Source: Acidimicrobiales bacterium
Lineage (GTDB): Bacteria > Actinomycetota > Acidimicrobiia > Acidimicrobiales > MedAcidi-G1
DNA length: 64,000 nucleotides
Assembly: GCA_022452145.1 (NCBI GenBank)
Contig: JAKURY010000006.1
Coordinates: 1-64,000 of the forward strand
Direction: 5' to 3'
Of the stretch, positions 32,404 to 42,492 are shown one piece after another. The translations under genes and the position numbers were made by a program. Below the pieces are notes generated by a model. That model was not told the DNA's origin. It was given only the letters and a program-made list of their open reading frames with translations, and made no database searches. Every line of letters starts with the position of its first letter. Within the stretch, counting starts at the first letter, position 1.

Positions 32404-33600
32404 TCAGCCCAGGCCGAGGGCGGACCGCACGTCGTCGACCCGGTCGGTCGACTCCCAGGGGAACCCGGGTCTTCCGAAGTGCCCGTAGGCGGCCGTTTCC
32501 CGATAGATGGGCCGCTTCAGCCGCAGGTCCCGGATGATGGCCGCCGGACGCAAGTCGAAGACATCCTGCACGCAGGCCGAGATCTTCTCCGGGTCCACCG
32601 CCTCGGTGCCGAACGTGTCGACGAGGACCGAGACGGGATGGGCCATGCCGATGGCGTAGGCCACCTGGACCTCGCACCTGGTGGCGGCACCGGCCTCCAC
32701 CAGGTGTTTCGCCACCCAACGGGTGGCGTAGGCGGCCGAGCGATCGACCTTGGACGGGTCCTTGCCGGAGAAGGCGCCGCCACCGTGGCGGGCCATCCCG
32801 CCGTAGGCGTCCACGATGATCTTGCGACCCGTCAGCCCGGTGTCTCCGACCGGGCCACCGATCACGAACCGGCCGGTCGGGTTGACGTGGACCTCGTAGT
32901 CGTCGTCGGCGAAAGCCGCCGGTATGACCGGCCGGATGACCTGCTCGATGAGGTCCGGGCGGATCATCGAGTCCCGGTCGATCCCGTCGTTGTGCTGGGT
33001 CGAGACGAGCACCTTGCGCAGTCGGACCGGCCGGTTTCCCTCGTAGTCGAAGGTGACCTGGGTCTTGGCGTCCGGACGCAGGTACGGGATGGTCCCGGCC
33101 TTGCGGACCTCGGCATGGCGTTCGGCCATGCGGTGCGCCACGTGGATGGGCAGCGGCATGAGCACGTCGGTCTCGTCGCAGGCATAGCCGACCATCATCC
33201 CCTGGTCGCCGGCACCCTGGCGATCCAGCTGGTCGTCCCCGCCCGAGAGCCCTGACCTCACCTCTTCGGAGTCGTCGATGCCGCGGGCGATGTCGCTGGA
33301 CTGGGAGTCCAGGGCGACCATGACGCCGCAGGTGTGGCCGTCGAAGCCGAAGTCCTCGCGGTCGTAGCCGATCTCGCAGATCGTGTCGCGCACGGTCTGG
33401 GGGATGTCCACGTAGCCGTCGGTGGTGACCTCGCCGGCCACCACGACGAGTCCCGTGGTGATCATCGTCTCGCAGGCCACCCGACTCTCGGGGTCGTTGT
33501 CGAGCATGGCGTCCAGGACGGCGTCCGAGATCTGATCGGCCATCTTGTCGGGATGGCCCTCGGAGACCGACTCCGAGGTGAAGGTCCAGTTCCTGCTCAC
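32404..33600 (-). CDS. metK: S-adenosylmethionine synthetase
   Basis: Makes SAM from methionine and ATP. The 398-residue protein shows [10 protein letters not shown] at the start, the [12 protein letters not shown] hexapeptide-type motif, and the P-loop-like [19 protein letters not shown]. The GTG start overlaps the coaBC stop (GTGA). No SAM riboswitch is seen upstream; the gene is internal to the mihF-gmk-rpoZ-coaBC-metK-priA run. Confidence 0.97.
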   Translation of the reverse strand: MSRNWTFTSESVSEGHPDKMADQISDAVLDAMLDNDPESRVACETMITTGLVVVAGEVTTDGYVDIPQTVRDTICEIGYDREDFGFDGHTCGVMVALDSQSSDIARGIDDSEEVRSGLSGGDDQLDRQGAGDQGMMVGYACDETDVLMPLPIHVAHRMAERHAEVRKAGTIPYLRPDAKTQVTFDYEGNRPVRLRKVLVSTQHNDGIDRDSMIRPDLIEQVIRPVIPAAFADDDYEVHVNPTGRFVIGGPVGDTGLTGRKIIVDAYGGMARHGGGAFSGKDPSKVDRSAAYATRWVAKHLVEAGAATRCEVQVAYAIGMAHPVSVLVDTFGTEAVDPEKISACVQDVFDLRPAAIIRDLRLKRPIYRETAAYGHFGRPGFPWESTDRVDDVRSALGLG

Positions 33601-34841
33601 GTGCTGTCTCCGTTCGGGAACCGGTTCGTTCCGTGGACTGTCAGTGCGGCGTCGAGCACCAACCGTGCCACCTCCCGCTTGTCGGCCAGCGGCACGTCCA
33701 GTGCGCCGCCCTCGGCATCCAGGATCACCACGGCGTTCGTGTCGTGGTCAAACCCCGCCTCGGGAGTTGACACGTCGTTGGCCACGATGAGGTCTATGCC
33801 CTTGGCGGTCAACTTCGCCGCGGCATTCTGGCGCAGATCGCAGGTCTCCGCGGCGAACCCCACCAGGACCTGCCCGCGTGTCCTGGTTCTCCCCAGCTCG
33901 GCCAGTATGTCGGCGGTCGGCTCAAGCAGTATCTCCGGCGGCCCGCCGTCCTTCTTGATCTTCTCGGTCGCCACATCGACGGGACGGAAGTCGGCCACCG
34001 CTGCGGCCATGAGGACGATGTCGGCGTCAGCGGCCCTGGCGACGACAGCGTCGGCCATCTCCGCTGCGGTATCCACCGCCGTGACCTCGATGCCGGGTGC
34101 TTTCGGCGCCCTGTCCGGCCGGGTGGTGACGCAGCGCACCGTGGCCCCCCTGGAGGCCGCCTCGACGGCCAGGGCGTGCCCCTGCTTGCCCGAGGACCGG
34201 TTGCCGATGAAGCGCACCGGGCAGATCGGCTCGCGGGTCCCACCCGCCGTGACCAGCACGGTCATGCCGGCCAGGTCACCACCATCGGTTCCCCGGGTGG
34301 CGCCCAGGATGCGTTCAGCGGCCTCCACCACGTCGGTCGGATCGGCCATTCGGCCCGCTCCGACATCGCCGCCGGCCAGACGCCCGTCCCCAGGACCGAC
34401 CATGGTCACGCCACGTCCGGCCAGGACCTCGACGTTGTCCTGAACCGCCGGCTGCTCCCACATCTCGGTGTGCATGGCCGGACACACGATGACCGGCGCC
34501 CGGGTGGCCAGCAGGGTGGCGGTGAGGAGGTCTCCCGAGCGTCCCATCCGGTAGTCGGCCAGCAGGCGTGCGGTGGCCGGACACACGATGACCAGGTCGG
34601 CTCCCTGGCCCAGCCGGGTGTGCGGGATCGGATGGGGTTCGTCCCACAGCGAGGTCTGGACGGGCTCAGAGGCCAGGGCGTCAAAGGTGGCCCGACCGAT
34701 GAAGTGCAGGGCACCCTTCGTGAGGACCGGAGCGACGTGTGCACCGGCGTCGACCAACCTGCGGCAGACCTCGACCGCCTTGTAGGCGGCGATGCCACCG
34801 GTAACCCCAAGGACGATTCGGCGTCCGGCGAGTGATCCCAT
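33597..34841 (-). CDS. coaBC: bifunctional phosphopantothenoylcysteine decarboxylase/synthetase
   Basis: Two consecutive coenzyme A steps; 414 residues. The N-terminal flavoprotein CoaC part has [13 protein letters not shown], the catalytic histidine in [14 protein letters not shown], and PAMHTEMW (the actinobacterial variant of PAMNxxM). The CoaB half begins near residue 195 with [10 protein letters not shown] and has [12 protein letters not shown] and EKIKKDG. The ATG at 34841 is chosen because homologues start just before this Rossmann strand. It lies 25 bases after rpoZ. Confidence 0.95.
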   Translation of the reverse strand: MGSLAGRRIVLGVTGGIAAYKAVEVCRRLVDAGAHVAPVLTKGALHFIGRATFDALASEPVQTSLWDEPHPIPHTRLGQGADLVIVCPATARLLADYRMGRSGDLLTATLLATRAPVIVCPAMHTEMWEQPAVQDNVEVLAGRGVTMVGPGDGRLAGGDVGAGRMADPTDVVEAAERILGATRGTDGGDLAGMTVLVTAGGTREPICPVRFIGNRSSGKQGHALAVEAASRGATVRCVTTRPDRAPKAPGIEVTAVDTAAEMADAVVARAADADIVLMAAAVADFRPVDVATEKIKKDGGPPEILLEPTADILAELGRTRTRGQVLVGFAAETCDLRQNAAAKLTAKGIDLIVANDVSTPEAGFDHDTNAVVILDAEGGALDVPLADKREVARLVLDAALTVHGTNRFPNGDST

Positions 34842-34866
34842 GGTGGTTGCCCCGGAGGGCCAGGGC

Positions 34867-35220
34867 TCAGGCGCCCTCTTCGCCCTCGACCTCACCCGAG
34901 GGCAGGTCGTCGCCGTCCTGGCCGGCCAACTCTGCGTCTGTGGCATCGAGCATCGTGTCGATGTCCTCGACCTCCTCCGGCGGCTCGATCGCCTCGATCT
35001 TGCCTGCGGCCAACTCCTCGAAGGCGATGGAAAGCGGCTTGCGGGACGTGGAGGTCACCTGCGGCGGGATGGATGCCCCCAGGCCCTCGCCCAACTGGCC
35101 GAAGTAGGAGTTGATCTGGCGTGCACGCTTGGCACTCACCGTCACCAGGCGGAACTTGGAATCGGCGGTCTCGAGGAGGCCCTCTATCGCCGGGTTGACC
35201 ATGCTGTCGTGACGTGGCAC
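34867..35220 (-). CDS. rpoZ: RNA polymerase omega subunit
   Basis: 117-residue omega chain that helps assemble beta prime. The conserved region NPAIEGLLETADSKF, VSAKRARQINSYF and PLSIAFEELAAGKI occupies about residues 8-75. The last ~40 residues are strongly acidic, more than usual for omega. The GTG at 35220 is preferred because AGAGG lies 6-7 bases before it; an ATG six codons later is possible. It lies between gmk and coaBC, the conserved actinobacterial order. Confidence 0.93.
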   Translation of the reverse strand: MPRHDSMVNPAIEGLLETADSKFRLVTVSAKRARQINSYFGQLGEGLGASIPPQVTSTSRKPLSIAFEELAAGKIEAIEPPEEVEDIDTMLDATDAELAGQDGDDLPSGEVEGEEGA

Positions 35221-35393
35221 TTGGATCCTCTTCGTTCCTCTGGGTACCGGTTCAGGTGACCTGGACTTCCGCCCGGAGGCCCCTTCGGGGTTGTCTGCGA
35301 ACGGGCCGACGCGGGCCACCACGGTACCAGCGGCACACCCCTAACCCTCGAGCGACCCGGCCCCCTGGAGGGCGGCCTGGCCGCTCCGGCCGA

Positions 35394-35966
35394 TCAGCCG
35401 GAGGCTGACCGGTAATCGTCGATGAGGCCCGCTATCACCGTCACGGCAGCCTCCAGGTCGTCGTTCACCACCCGCCCGTAGCCCAACCCTGCAGCCTCCC
35501 GCCGTTCCCGGACCGCCTCGGCGACCCGGTCCTCGGCGCGTGCGGCGTCGTCCCCGCGACCCAGCAGGCGACGCAGGAGCTCGGCATCGTCAGGAGCGTC
35601 CACGAACAGGCACAACGCCCCGGGCAACTTCTCCAGGACCTGTCTCCCACCAGCCACGTCGATCTCCAGCAGGAGGTCGCGCCGGTCGTCGGGATCCGGC
35701 GTCGGGGTGCCGTACAGGCAGCCCAGGAACTCGTTCCACTCCAGGAACCCGCCCTCCTCCCTGCGGGCCTCGAAGGAGGCCCGGTCCACGAACAGGTAGG
35801 CGTCCGGCTCCTCGTCGACGCGTCGCAAGCGGCTCGTCCAGGAACGGCTCAGGGCCAGGTCGTCGTCCCGTTCGACGAGGGCCCGGGCGATCGTGCCCTT
35901 GCCGGCACCCCCCGGGCCCGAGAGAACCACGACCAGAGGAACCCGGTGTCGGGGATCCTCCCCCAC
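35394..35966 (-). CDS. gmk: guanylate kinase, divergent
   Basis: Phosphorylates GMP to GDP; 190 residues. The P-loop is GPGGAGKGT, where most guanylate kinases have GPSGVGKGT. SWTSRLRR and the YGTP segment correspond to the GMP-binding region, but the usual RPGE turn is missing. C-terminally, DDAARAEDRVAEAVRERREAA fits the lid and last helices. Context (mihF-gmk-rpoZ) strongly supports the call. The start is a GTG. Confidence 0.9.
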   Translation of the reverse strand: MGEDPRHRVPLVVVLSGPGGAGKGTIARALVERDDDLALSRSWTSRLRRVDEEPDAYLFVDRASFEARREEGGFLEWNEFLGCLYGTPTPDPDDRRDLLLEIDVAGGRQVLEKLPGALCLFVDAPDDAELLRRLLGRGDDAARAEDRVAEAVRERREAAGLGYGRVVNDDLEAAVTVIAGLIDDYRSASG

Positions 35967-35994
35967 CGGCCCAACCCCCGTCGGGTGGTCGGGG

Positions 35995-36309
35995 TCAGCC
36001 GAACCGGGCGACCAACTCGGCCCGCTGCTGGGTTCCGAGGCCGCGCAGGCGACGGCTCTCGCTGATGCCGACCTCTTCCATGGTCCGACGCGCCTTCACC
36101 TTGCCCAACTTGGGCAGGGACTCCAGGACGGCCAGCACCTTCATCTTGGCCAGGATCACCTCGTCGTCGGACCGGGCCAGGAGCTCGGACATCGATATCG
36201 ATCCCATCTTGAGGAGGTTCTTCATCTCGGCCCGAACCCGTCGGGCCTCGGCCGCCTTTACAAGGGCGGCCCGTCGCTGTTCATCTGTGAGTTGAGGTAG
36301 TCCTGCCAT
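35995..36309 (-). CDS. mihF: actinobacterial integration host factor mIHF
   Basis: 104-residue nucleoid-associated DNA-binding protein of the actinobacterial type, unrelated to E. coli IHF. It begins MAGLPQLTDEQRRAALVKAAE. It is all-helical, with a helix-two-turn-helix region around LPKLGKVKARRTMEEVGI and a basic SESRRLRGLG segment. The ATG at 36309 follows TAGGGT by 7 bases. It is first in the unit continuing to gmk, rpoZ, coaBC, metK and priA, and is a strong marker of Actinomycetota. Confidence 0.95.
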   Translation of the reverse strand: MAGLPQLTDEQRRAALVKAAEARRVRAEMKNLLKMGSISMSELLARSDDEVILAKMKVLAVLESLPKLGKVKARRTMEEVGISESRRLRGLGTQQRAELVARFG

Positions 36310-36316
36310 GCGCCGG

Positions 36317-36322
36317 ACCCTA
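36317..36322 (-). promoter_or_regulatory. -10 element of mihF
   Basis: TAGGGT on the minus strand, 7 bases before the mihF ATG, in the 90-base gap after pyrF. It suggests mihF has its own leaderless transcript. Confidence 0.45.
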
Positions 36323-36399
36323 GTAGGGGTCGAGACGTCGGGTGGGACTCTCCGAATGGATGCCCATGCCACCAGGTGCGGGACCCTCCGGCAGAAAGC

Positions 36400-37101
36400 T
36401 CACACCATCAGGTTGTCGACGATGGCCGAAGCGGCCGCCGTCGGGTCGTCGGCCGCGGTGACGGCCCGACCCACCACCAGGAGGTCGGCCCCGGCGGCCA
36501 GGGCGTCACGGGGCGAGGCCACCCGGGCCTGGTCGTGGGTGGCCTCCCCGGGCATCCGGATCCCCGGAACCACCCGTACCAGTCGGTCGGACCACGGGTC
36601 GGTGGCGGCGAGGTCGGGGGCGGCACACACGATCCCCTCGCACCCGCTGGCCGCCGCCAGCTCGCAGCGGGCACCCAGGACGTCGCCGCCGGCCACCTCG
36701 TCGCTGGTCAGGACGGTGACCCCCAGTGCACCGGGTGTCGCCACCCCGGCTGCGACCGCTCCGACGGCCAACCCCTCGACGGCCGCCCGCAGCATCGGCC
36801 CGCCTCCCGAGGCGTGCACGGTCACCCAGCGGGCGCCCAACGCCCCCAGCACCCGGGCGGCACTGCCAACCGTGTTGGGGATGTCGTGCAACTTCAGGTC
36901 GCAGAACACGTCGAATCCGGCCTCGGCGAACGAGGTGACCGCCTCGGGGCCGGCCGCCGAGAACAGCTCCAGGCCGACCTTCACCGTGCCGAACCAGGGG
37001 GCCAAGAGATCGGCCGTCCGGCGGGCTGCCACCAGGTCGTCCACGTCCAGCACCAGGCACAGCCGGCGCCGGACCTCCTCGGGCACCTCGTGGTCAGCCA
37101 C
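36400..37101 (-). CDS. pyrF: orotidine 5'-phosphate decarboxylase
   Basis: Last step to UMP; 233 residues. The catalytic DLKLHDIPNTV segment is at about residues 66-76 and the phosphate-binding GADLLVVGRAVTAADDP is C-terminal. The GTG at 37101 has GGGAGG 5 bases upstream. It is the final gene of the pyr operon and follows pyrD by 38 bases. No pyrE is present in the window, so the preceding phosphoribosyltransferase step must be encoded elsewhere. Confidence 0.96.
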   Translation of the reverse strand: MADHEVPEEVRRRLCLVLDVDDLVAARRTADLLAPWFGTVKVGLELFSAAGPEAVTSFAEAGFDVFCDLKLHDIPNTVGSAARVLGALGARWVTVHASGGGPMLRAAVEGLAVGAVAAGVATPGALGVTVLTSDEVAGGDVLGARCELAAASGCEGIVCAAPDLAATDPWSDRLVRVVPGIRMPGEATHDQARVASPRDALAAGADLLVVGRAVTAADDPTAAASAIVDNLMV

Positions 37102-37139
37102 GGGCCCCTCCCACCATCTCGTCCGGCACCTGCGTGGCG

Positions 37140-38090
37140 TCAGCCATGCGCCGCTCCGATCAGCTCCTCCAGCCGTGACACCCCGTGGCTGTCGCACCAG
37201 CGGCCCAGGTCGCGCAGGATCCGGGCCGGAGCCCGCGGATCGGCGAACGTGGCGGTCCCCACCTGGACGGCTGATGCGCCGGCCAGCAGGAACTGCACGG
37301 CATCGACTGCGCTGGCCACCCCCCCGACGCCGATGATGGGTAGATCCGGGAGGGCCTCCCGGGTGTCGAAGACGGCCCTCACGGCCACCGGCCGGATCGC
37401 TGGCCCACTCAGGCCGCCCCGCCCGGCTCCCAGGAGGGGTCGCCGTGACTCCGTGTCGATCACCATGCCCAGCACAGTGTTGGCGACGGTCACCGCTTCG
37501 GCGCCCGCACCGGCGGCGGCGGCCGCGATGTCGGGGAGTTCAGGCGTGTTCGGGCTGAGCTTCGCCCAACAGGGTCGCCGGGCAGCCGCGGCAGCGGCCA
37601 CCACCTCGGCTGTGGCCGTACCGGAGTGGGCGAACAGCGCCCTCCGGTCCTCCAGGTTGGGGCACGATGCGTTGACCTCCACTGCCACCACCTCGGCCGG
37701 GGCATCGGCCAGCAACTCGGCGGCCCGGGCGAACTCGTCGACCCTGCGGCCCCAGATGCTGACCACCACCCTGGCCCCCGTAGCCACCAGCCCAGGTAGG
37801 TCGTGTTCCAACCAGGCCTCGACGCCAGGCCCCTGGAGCCCGACGCTGTTGAGCATTCCGGCCGGCGTGGCGTGCACACGGGGTGCCGGGTTGCCGTCCC
37901 ACGCCTGGACGTGGAGGGACTTGACCACCACGGCGCCCAGCGATGCCGGGTCCAGGTGGTCGGCCAGCTCGTGGCCGTGGCCCGCTGTGCCCGAGGCGGT
38001 CAGGACGGGGTTGGGGAGGACCAGCGAACCGATACGCGTTGTCAGGTCGACGGCCGGGCGACCGCTCCCTCCTGGGTGCCGGAACCTCAC
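37140..38090 (-). CDS. pyrD: dihydroorotate dehydrogenase, class 1B-like catalytic subunit
   Basis: Oxidises dihydroorotate to orotate with FMN; 316 residues. The [10 protein letters not shown] region near residue 32 and the catalytic cysteine in [10 protein letters not shown] (near 140) mark class 1, and overall it resembles class 1B. Class 1B enzymes normally pair with the iron-sulphur/FAD subunit PyrK, yet no pyrK is adjacent. The GTG start overlaps the carB stop (GTGA). Confidence 0.93.
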   Translation of the reverse strand: MRFRHPGGSGRPAVDLTTRIGSLVLPNPVLTASGTAGHGHELADHLDPASLGAVVVKSLHVQAWDGNPAPRVHATPAGMLNSVGLQGPGVEAWLEHDLPGLVATGARVVVSIWGRRVDEFARAAELLADAPAEVVAVEVNASCPNLEDRRALFAHSGTATAEVVAAAAAARRPCWAKLSPNTPELPDIAAAAAGAGAEAVTVANTVLGMVIDTESRRPLLGAGRGGLSGPAIRPVAVRAVFDTREALPDLPIIGVGGVASAVDAVQFLLAGASAVQVGTATFADPRAPARILRDLGRWCDSHGVSRLEELIGAAHG

Positions 38091-41000
38091 GGGAGCGCTC
38101 CCTCCGGAACGGCCACCACACCCTCGTGGTACTCCTGCAGGGTCCGCACGGCAAGTGGGAAGCGGCGCCAGTCGGCCAGCCCGCGGGCCGCGGCCAGGGC
38201 TGCGTTGGCCGTGGTGAGAAGCGGTATTCCCCCAGCTCCGGCCGCGGCACGGATGTGCTCGCCGTCGGCCCGCGGCCCCCGACCCCTGGGGCTGTTCACC
38301 ACCATCTGCACGGCTCCCGACCGGATCAGCTCCACGGCGTCGGTTCCGTCCTCGCCCAACTTCGCCACCACAGTCGAGACCGGCACGCCGTTGGCGACCA
38401 GGTGATCCGCCGTGCCGCTGGTGGCCACTATCTCCAGCCCCAGGTCCACCAGGCCCCGGGCGGCTTCGAGGCCGACCGCCTTGTCCCGGTCGGCCAGGGA
38501 CATGAACACCGTTCCCGAGTCCGGCAGGGCGCCACCCGCCGAGATCTGCGACTTCGTGAAGGCCAGGCCCGTGGTCATGTCGATCCCCATGACCTCGCCG
38601 GTGGACCGCATCTCGGGACCGAGCACCGGGTCGGCCTCCGGGAACCTGTCGAACGGCAGCACCGCCTCCTTGACCGCCACATGGTCGCCGGCAACCCGTT
38701 CCCGCAGCAGCCCCTCGGCGCGTAACTCGGCCAACGTGGCGCCCATCATCACCCGGCTGGCCACCTTGGCCAGCGGGACGCCGGTGGCCTTGGCCACGAA
38801 CGGCACCGTCCGCGAGGCGCGCGGGTTGGCCTCGATCACGTAGACCTCGTCGCCCTTGACCGCGTACTGGACGTTGATGGGCCCCCTGACGTCGAGGGCC
38901 GCCGCGATGGTCCGGGTGTGGTCCTCGATGCGGCCCACCACCGCCGCCGACAGGTGTGGCGGCGGGATGACGCAGGCGCTGTCGCCGCTGTGAACCCCGG
39001 CCTCCTCGACGTGCTCCATGACCGCACCGATGACGACCTCGCCGGTGTGGTCCCGGATGGCGTCGACGTCGACCTCCGTGGCGTCCTCCAGGAACCTGTC
39101 GACAAGCACCGGCCGCTCGGCCGACAGGCCGCCCTCGATGCCGAGGCTGCCGAAGCCACTCAACTCCGCCATGGCCCGCATCATCTGGGCGTCGTCGTAG
39201 ACGATCTCCATCCCCCTGCCACCCAGCACGTAGGACGGGCGGACCAGCACCGGGTAGCCGATGTCGCCGGCGATGGCCAGCGCCCCGGCCGTGTCGACGG
39301 CGGTACCGCCCGGCGGCTGCAAAATGCGCATCTCAGCGCACAGGGCGTTCCACTGCTCGCGGTCCTCGGCCAGGTCGATCGAATGCGGGCTGGTCCCGGC
39401 GATCAGGTCAGGGGGCAGCGTCGACGCCAGCTTCAGCGGCGTCTGGCCGCCGAGCGACACGATGACGCCGACCGGCTGCTCGGCGTCGATGACGTTGGCC
39501 ACGTCCTCGGCTGTCAACGGCTCGAAGTACAGGCGGTCGCTGGTGTCGTAGTCGGTCGACACGGTCTCCGGGTTGCAGTTCACCATGATCGTCTCGAACC
39601 CGGCGTCCCGGAGGGCGAAGCTGGCGTGCACACAGCAGTAGTCGAACTCGATGCCCTGTCCGATCCGGTTGGGGCCCGAGCCGAGGATCATCACCTTGGG
39701 CCGGTCGGACGGCCGGACCTCATCCTCGTCCTCCCAGGCCGAGTAGTGGTAGGGCGTCTCGGCGGCGAACTCGGCCCCGCAGGTGTCGACCGTCTTGTAG
39801 GTGGGACGCACCCCGGCCGCCTCCCGGGCAACCCTCACCTCGTCGGCCTCCCGACCCCAGATGTAGGCCAGCTGGGCGTCGGCGAACCCCAGGCGCTTGG
39901 CCCGTCGCCAGTCGCCGCGGCCCATGGCGTCCAACCCCAGGTCCTCAAGGTGCAGGCGCTCCTCGCTGATGGACAGGATCTGGTCCAGGAACCACGGGTC
40001 CACCTTCGTGGCCTCGTGCACAACCTCCAGCGGTACGCCCCGCCGGAGCAGCGCCTCCAACTGGGTGACCCGGCCCGGGGTGGGGACCGCGGCGGCAGCC
40101 AGCAGGGCGTCGTCACCCATCTCGTCCAGCACCGCCTCGGCAGGGTCGCCGTTTAGGCCCAGCCGCCCGTTCTCCAGCGAGCGCATACCCTTCTGCAACG
40201 ACTCGGGGAAGGTCCGGCCGATCGCCATGACCTCGCCCACGGACTGCATCGAGGTGCCCAGCACGCCCGATGTGCCCGGGAACTTCTCGAAGGCCCAGCG
40301 GGGGACCTTGGTCACCACGTAGTCGATGGTCGGCTCGAACGCCGCCGGGGTCTTCTCCGTTATGTCGTTGGGGATCTCGTCCAGCGTGTAGCCGACGGCC
40401 AGCTTGGCGGCAATCTTGGCGATCGGGAAACCCGTGGCCTTCGATGCCAGGGCCGACGACCGGCTCACCCGGGGGTTCATCTCGATGATGACCTGCTCGC
40501 CGGTCTCCGGGTGCACGGCGAACTGCACGTTGGAACCGCCGGTCTCGACCCCGACCCGGCGGAGGCAGGCGAAGGCGGCGTCCCGCATCTCCTGGTACTC
40601 CACGTCGGACAGCGTCTGGGCGGGAGCCACGGTTATCGAGTCGCCGGTGTGTACGCCCATCGGGTCCAGGTTCTCGATGGAGCAGATGACCACGCAGTTG
40701 TCGGCAACGTCCCGCATGACCTCCAGCTCGTACTCCTTCCAGCCGGCGATCGACTTCTCGATCAGGATCTCCGAGATCGGGCTGGCCTCCAGGCCGGCCG
40801 CCGCCACCGTCTCGAACCCGGCGGTGGTCGCCGCCATCCCGGTGCCCCTACCACCCAGGATGTAGGCGGGGCGGATCACCACCGGTAGGCCGATCCCGTC
40901 GATCACCCGGCGGGCCTCGTCCATCGTGTGGGCGATGCCGGAGAGCGGCACGCTCAGGCCGATCTGCTGCATGGCCTCCTTGAACCGTCCGCGGTCCTCG

Positions 41001-41377
41001 GCCGTGGCTATGGCCTCGGCGTCGGCGCCGATCAGCTCCACCCCATACTCCTCGAGCACCCCCGCCTCGACCAGCTCCATGGCCAGATTCAGGGCCGTCT
41101 GGCCTCCCAGGGTGGGAAGCAGCGCGTCGGGCCTCTCCCTGGCGATCACGGCCTCCAGGACGTCCAGGCGGAGGGGCTCCACGTAGGTGGCGTCGGCGAA
41201 ATCCGGGTCGGTCATGATGGTCGCCGGGTTCGAGTTGACCAGGACCACCCGGTAGCCGTCGTCCCGTAGGACACGACAGGCCTGGGTACCCGAGTAGTCG
41301 AACTCGCATGCCTGGCCGATCACGATGGGGCCCGAGCCGATGAGCAGGATGCTGGCGATGTCGTCGCGGCGCGGCAT
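38087..41377 (-). CDS. carB: carbamoyl-phosphate synthase large subunit
   Basis: Makes carbamoyl phosphate for both pyrimidine and arginine synthesis. The 1096-residue protein has two homologous ATP-grasp halves: the first starts [20 protein letters not shown] and the second near 560 with [20 protein letters not shown]-terminal MGS-like regulatory domain starts around 940. The ATG overlaps the carA stop by one base (TGATG). Length and both synthase cores are complete. Confidence 0.97.
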   Translation of the reverse strand: MPRRDDIASILLIGSGPIVIGQACEFDYSGTQACRVLRDDGYRVVLVNSNPATIMTDPDFADATYVEPLRLDVLEAVIARERPDALLPTLGGQTALNLAMELVEAGVLEEYGVELIGADAEAIATAEDRGRFKEAMQQIGLSVPLSGIAHTMDEARRVIDGIGLPVVIRPAYILGGRGTGMAATTAGFETVAAAGLEASPISEILIEKSIAGWKEYELEVMRDVADNCVVICSIENLDPMGVHTGDSITVAPAQTLSDVEYQEMRDAAFACLRRVGVETGGSNVQFAVHPETGEQVIIEMNPRVSRSSALASKATGFPIAKIAAKLAVGYTLDEIPNDITEKTPAAFEPTIDYVVTKVPRWAFEKFPGTSGVLGTSMQSVGEVMAIGRTFPESLQKGMRSLENGRLGLNGDPAEAVLDEMGDDALLAAAAVPTPGRVTQLEALLRRGVPLEVVHEATKVDPWFLDQILSISEERLHLEDLGLDAMGRGDWRRAKRLGFADAQLAYIWGREADEVRVAREAAGVRPTYKTVDTCGAEFAAETPYHYSAWEDEDEVRPSDRPKVMILGSGPNRIGQGIEFDYCCVHASFALRDAGFETIMVNCNPETVSTDYDTSDRLYFEPLTAEDVANVIDAEQPVGVIVSLGGQTPLKLASTLPPDLIAGTSPHSIDLAEDREQWNALCAEMRILQPPGGTAVDTAGALAIAGDIGYPVLVRPSYVLGGRGMEIVYDDAQMMRAMAELSGFGSLGIEGGLSAERPVLVDRFLEDATEVDVDAIRDHTGEVVIGAVMEHVEEAGVHSGDSACVIPPPHLSAAVVGRIEDHTRTIAAALDVRGPINVQYAVKGDEVYVIEANPRASRTVPFVAKATGVPLAKVASRVMMGATLAELRAEGLLRERVAGDHVAVKEAVLPFDRFPEADPVLGPEMRSTGEVMGIDMTTGLAFTKSQISAGGALPDSGTVFMSLADRDKAVGLEAARGLVDLGLEIVATSGTADHLVANGVPVSTVVAKLGEDGTDAVELIRSGAVQMVVNSPRGRGPRADGEHIRAAAGAGGIPLLTTANAALAAARGLADWRRFPLAVRTLQEYHEGVVAVPEGALP

Positions 41378-42492
41378 CAGCCCCGCCCTCCCGCCGGACC
41401 GCCGACGCTCTCCATCATGTCCTCGAACTCGGCGAACAGGTACCGGCTGTCGTGGGGACCCGGGCCGGCCTCCGGGTGGTACTGCACGCTGAACGCCGGA
41501 ACGTCGCTGCAGCGGATGCCCTCGACGGTCTGGTCGTTGAGGTTGACGTGGGTGATGACGGCAGACGGGATCGAACCCTCGGCCACGCAGTAGTTGTGGT
41601 TCTGGCTGGTTATCTCCACCTTCCCGGTGGCCAGGTTGCGGACCGGGTGATTGCCGCCGTGGTGTCCGAACGGCAGCTTGAACGTCTCGGCGCCCAGCGC
41701 CCCGGCCAGCAGCTGGTGGCCCAGGCATATGCCGAAGATCGGTACCTCTCCGAGGAGGGCCGTGATGTTCCCGCGGATGGCGGCCAGCGGCCCTGGATCA
41801 CCGGGACCGTTGGACAGGAACACGCCGTCGGGAGCCATTTCCAGCACCTCGGTGGCCGGTGTCGAGGCGGGTACCACGGTCACCTCGCCGAGGCCGGAGA
41901 GGTGCTTCAGGATGGTCGCCTTGATGCCGAAGTCGTAGGCGACGATCCGGCGGCCTCCACCCGTGGACCCGACGACCAACGGGGCCTCACACGTCACCGT
42001 GGCCACCAGGTCGATCCCGTCCGTACCGGGCTCGACGGCCGCAGCGGCGGCCAGGGTGGCCACGTCGGCCGTTCCGAAGGCTCCGGGCATCGCACCCGCG
42101 TCGCGCAGGTGACGGGTGAGACGCCGTGTGTCGATCCCGGCGATGCCCGGCACGCCGTGGGCCCTCAACAGCCCGTTGAGGTCGTCCGACGACCGCCAGT
42201 TGCTCCGGCGACGGGCCAGGTCGCGCACCACGATGCCGCGGCAGAAGGGCCTCCGGCTCTCGTGGTCGTCGTGGTTGACCCCGTAGTTCCCGATGTGGGA
42301 CGCGGTGAAGGTGATGATCTGGCCCGCGTAGGACGGGTCGGTTATGACCTCCTGGTAGCCGGAGAGGACGGTGTTGAACACCACCTCGCCGGTGGCCACC
42401 CCGCCGTCGGGCTCCGCACCGATGGCCTCTCCCTCGAAAACCTCGCCGTCTACCAGGACCAGGGCGGCCTCGACGATGCGCTGACGGGTCAC
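41377..42492 (-). CDS. carA: carbamoyl-phosphate synthase small subunit
   Basis: Glutaminase subunit delivering ammonia to CarB; 371 residues. The N-terminal domain has [22 protein letters not shown]. The class I glutamine amidotransferase domain has the nucleophile in [12 protein letters not shown] (about 258) and the His/Glu pair in [12 protein letters not shown]. The GTG start overlaps the pyrC stop (GTGA). Confidence 0.97.
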   Translation of the reverse strand: MTRQRIVEAALVLVDGEVFEGEAIGAEPDGGVATGEVVFNTVLSGYQEVITDPSYAGQIITFTASHIGNYGVNHDDHESRRPFCRGIVVRDLARRRSNWRSSDDLNGLLRAHGVPGIAGIDTRRLTRHLRDAGAMPGAFGTADVATLAAAAAVEPGTDGIDLVATVTCEAPLVVGSTGGGRRIVAYDFGIKATILKHLSGLGEVTVVPASTPATEVLEMAPDGVFLSNGPGDPGPLAAIRGNITALLGEVPIFGICLGHQLLAGALGAETFKLPFGHHGGNHPVRNLATGKVEITSQNHNYCVAEGSIPSAVITHVNLNDQTVEGIRCSDVPAFSVQYHPEAGPGPHDSRYLFAEFEDMMESVGGPAGGRG

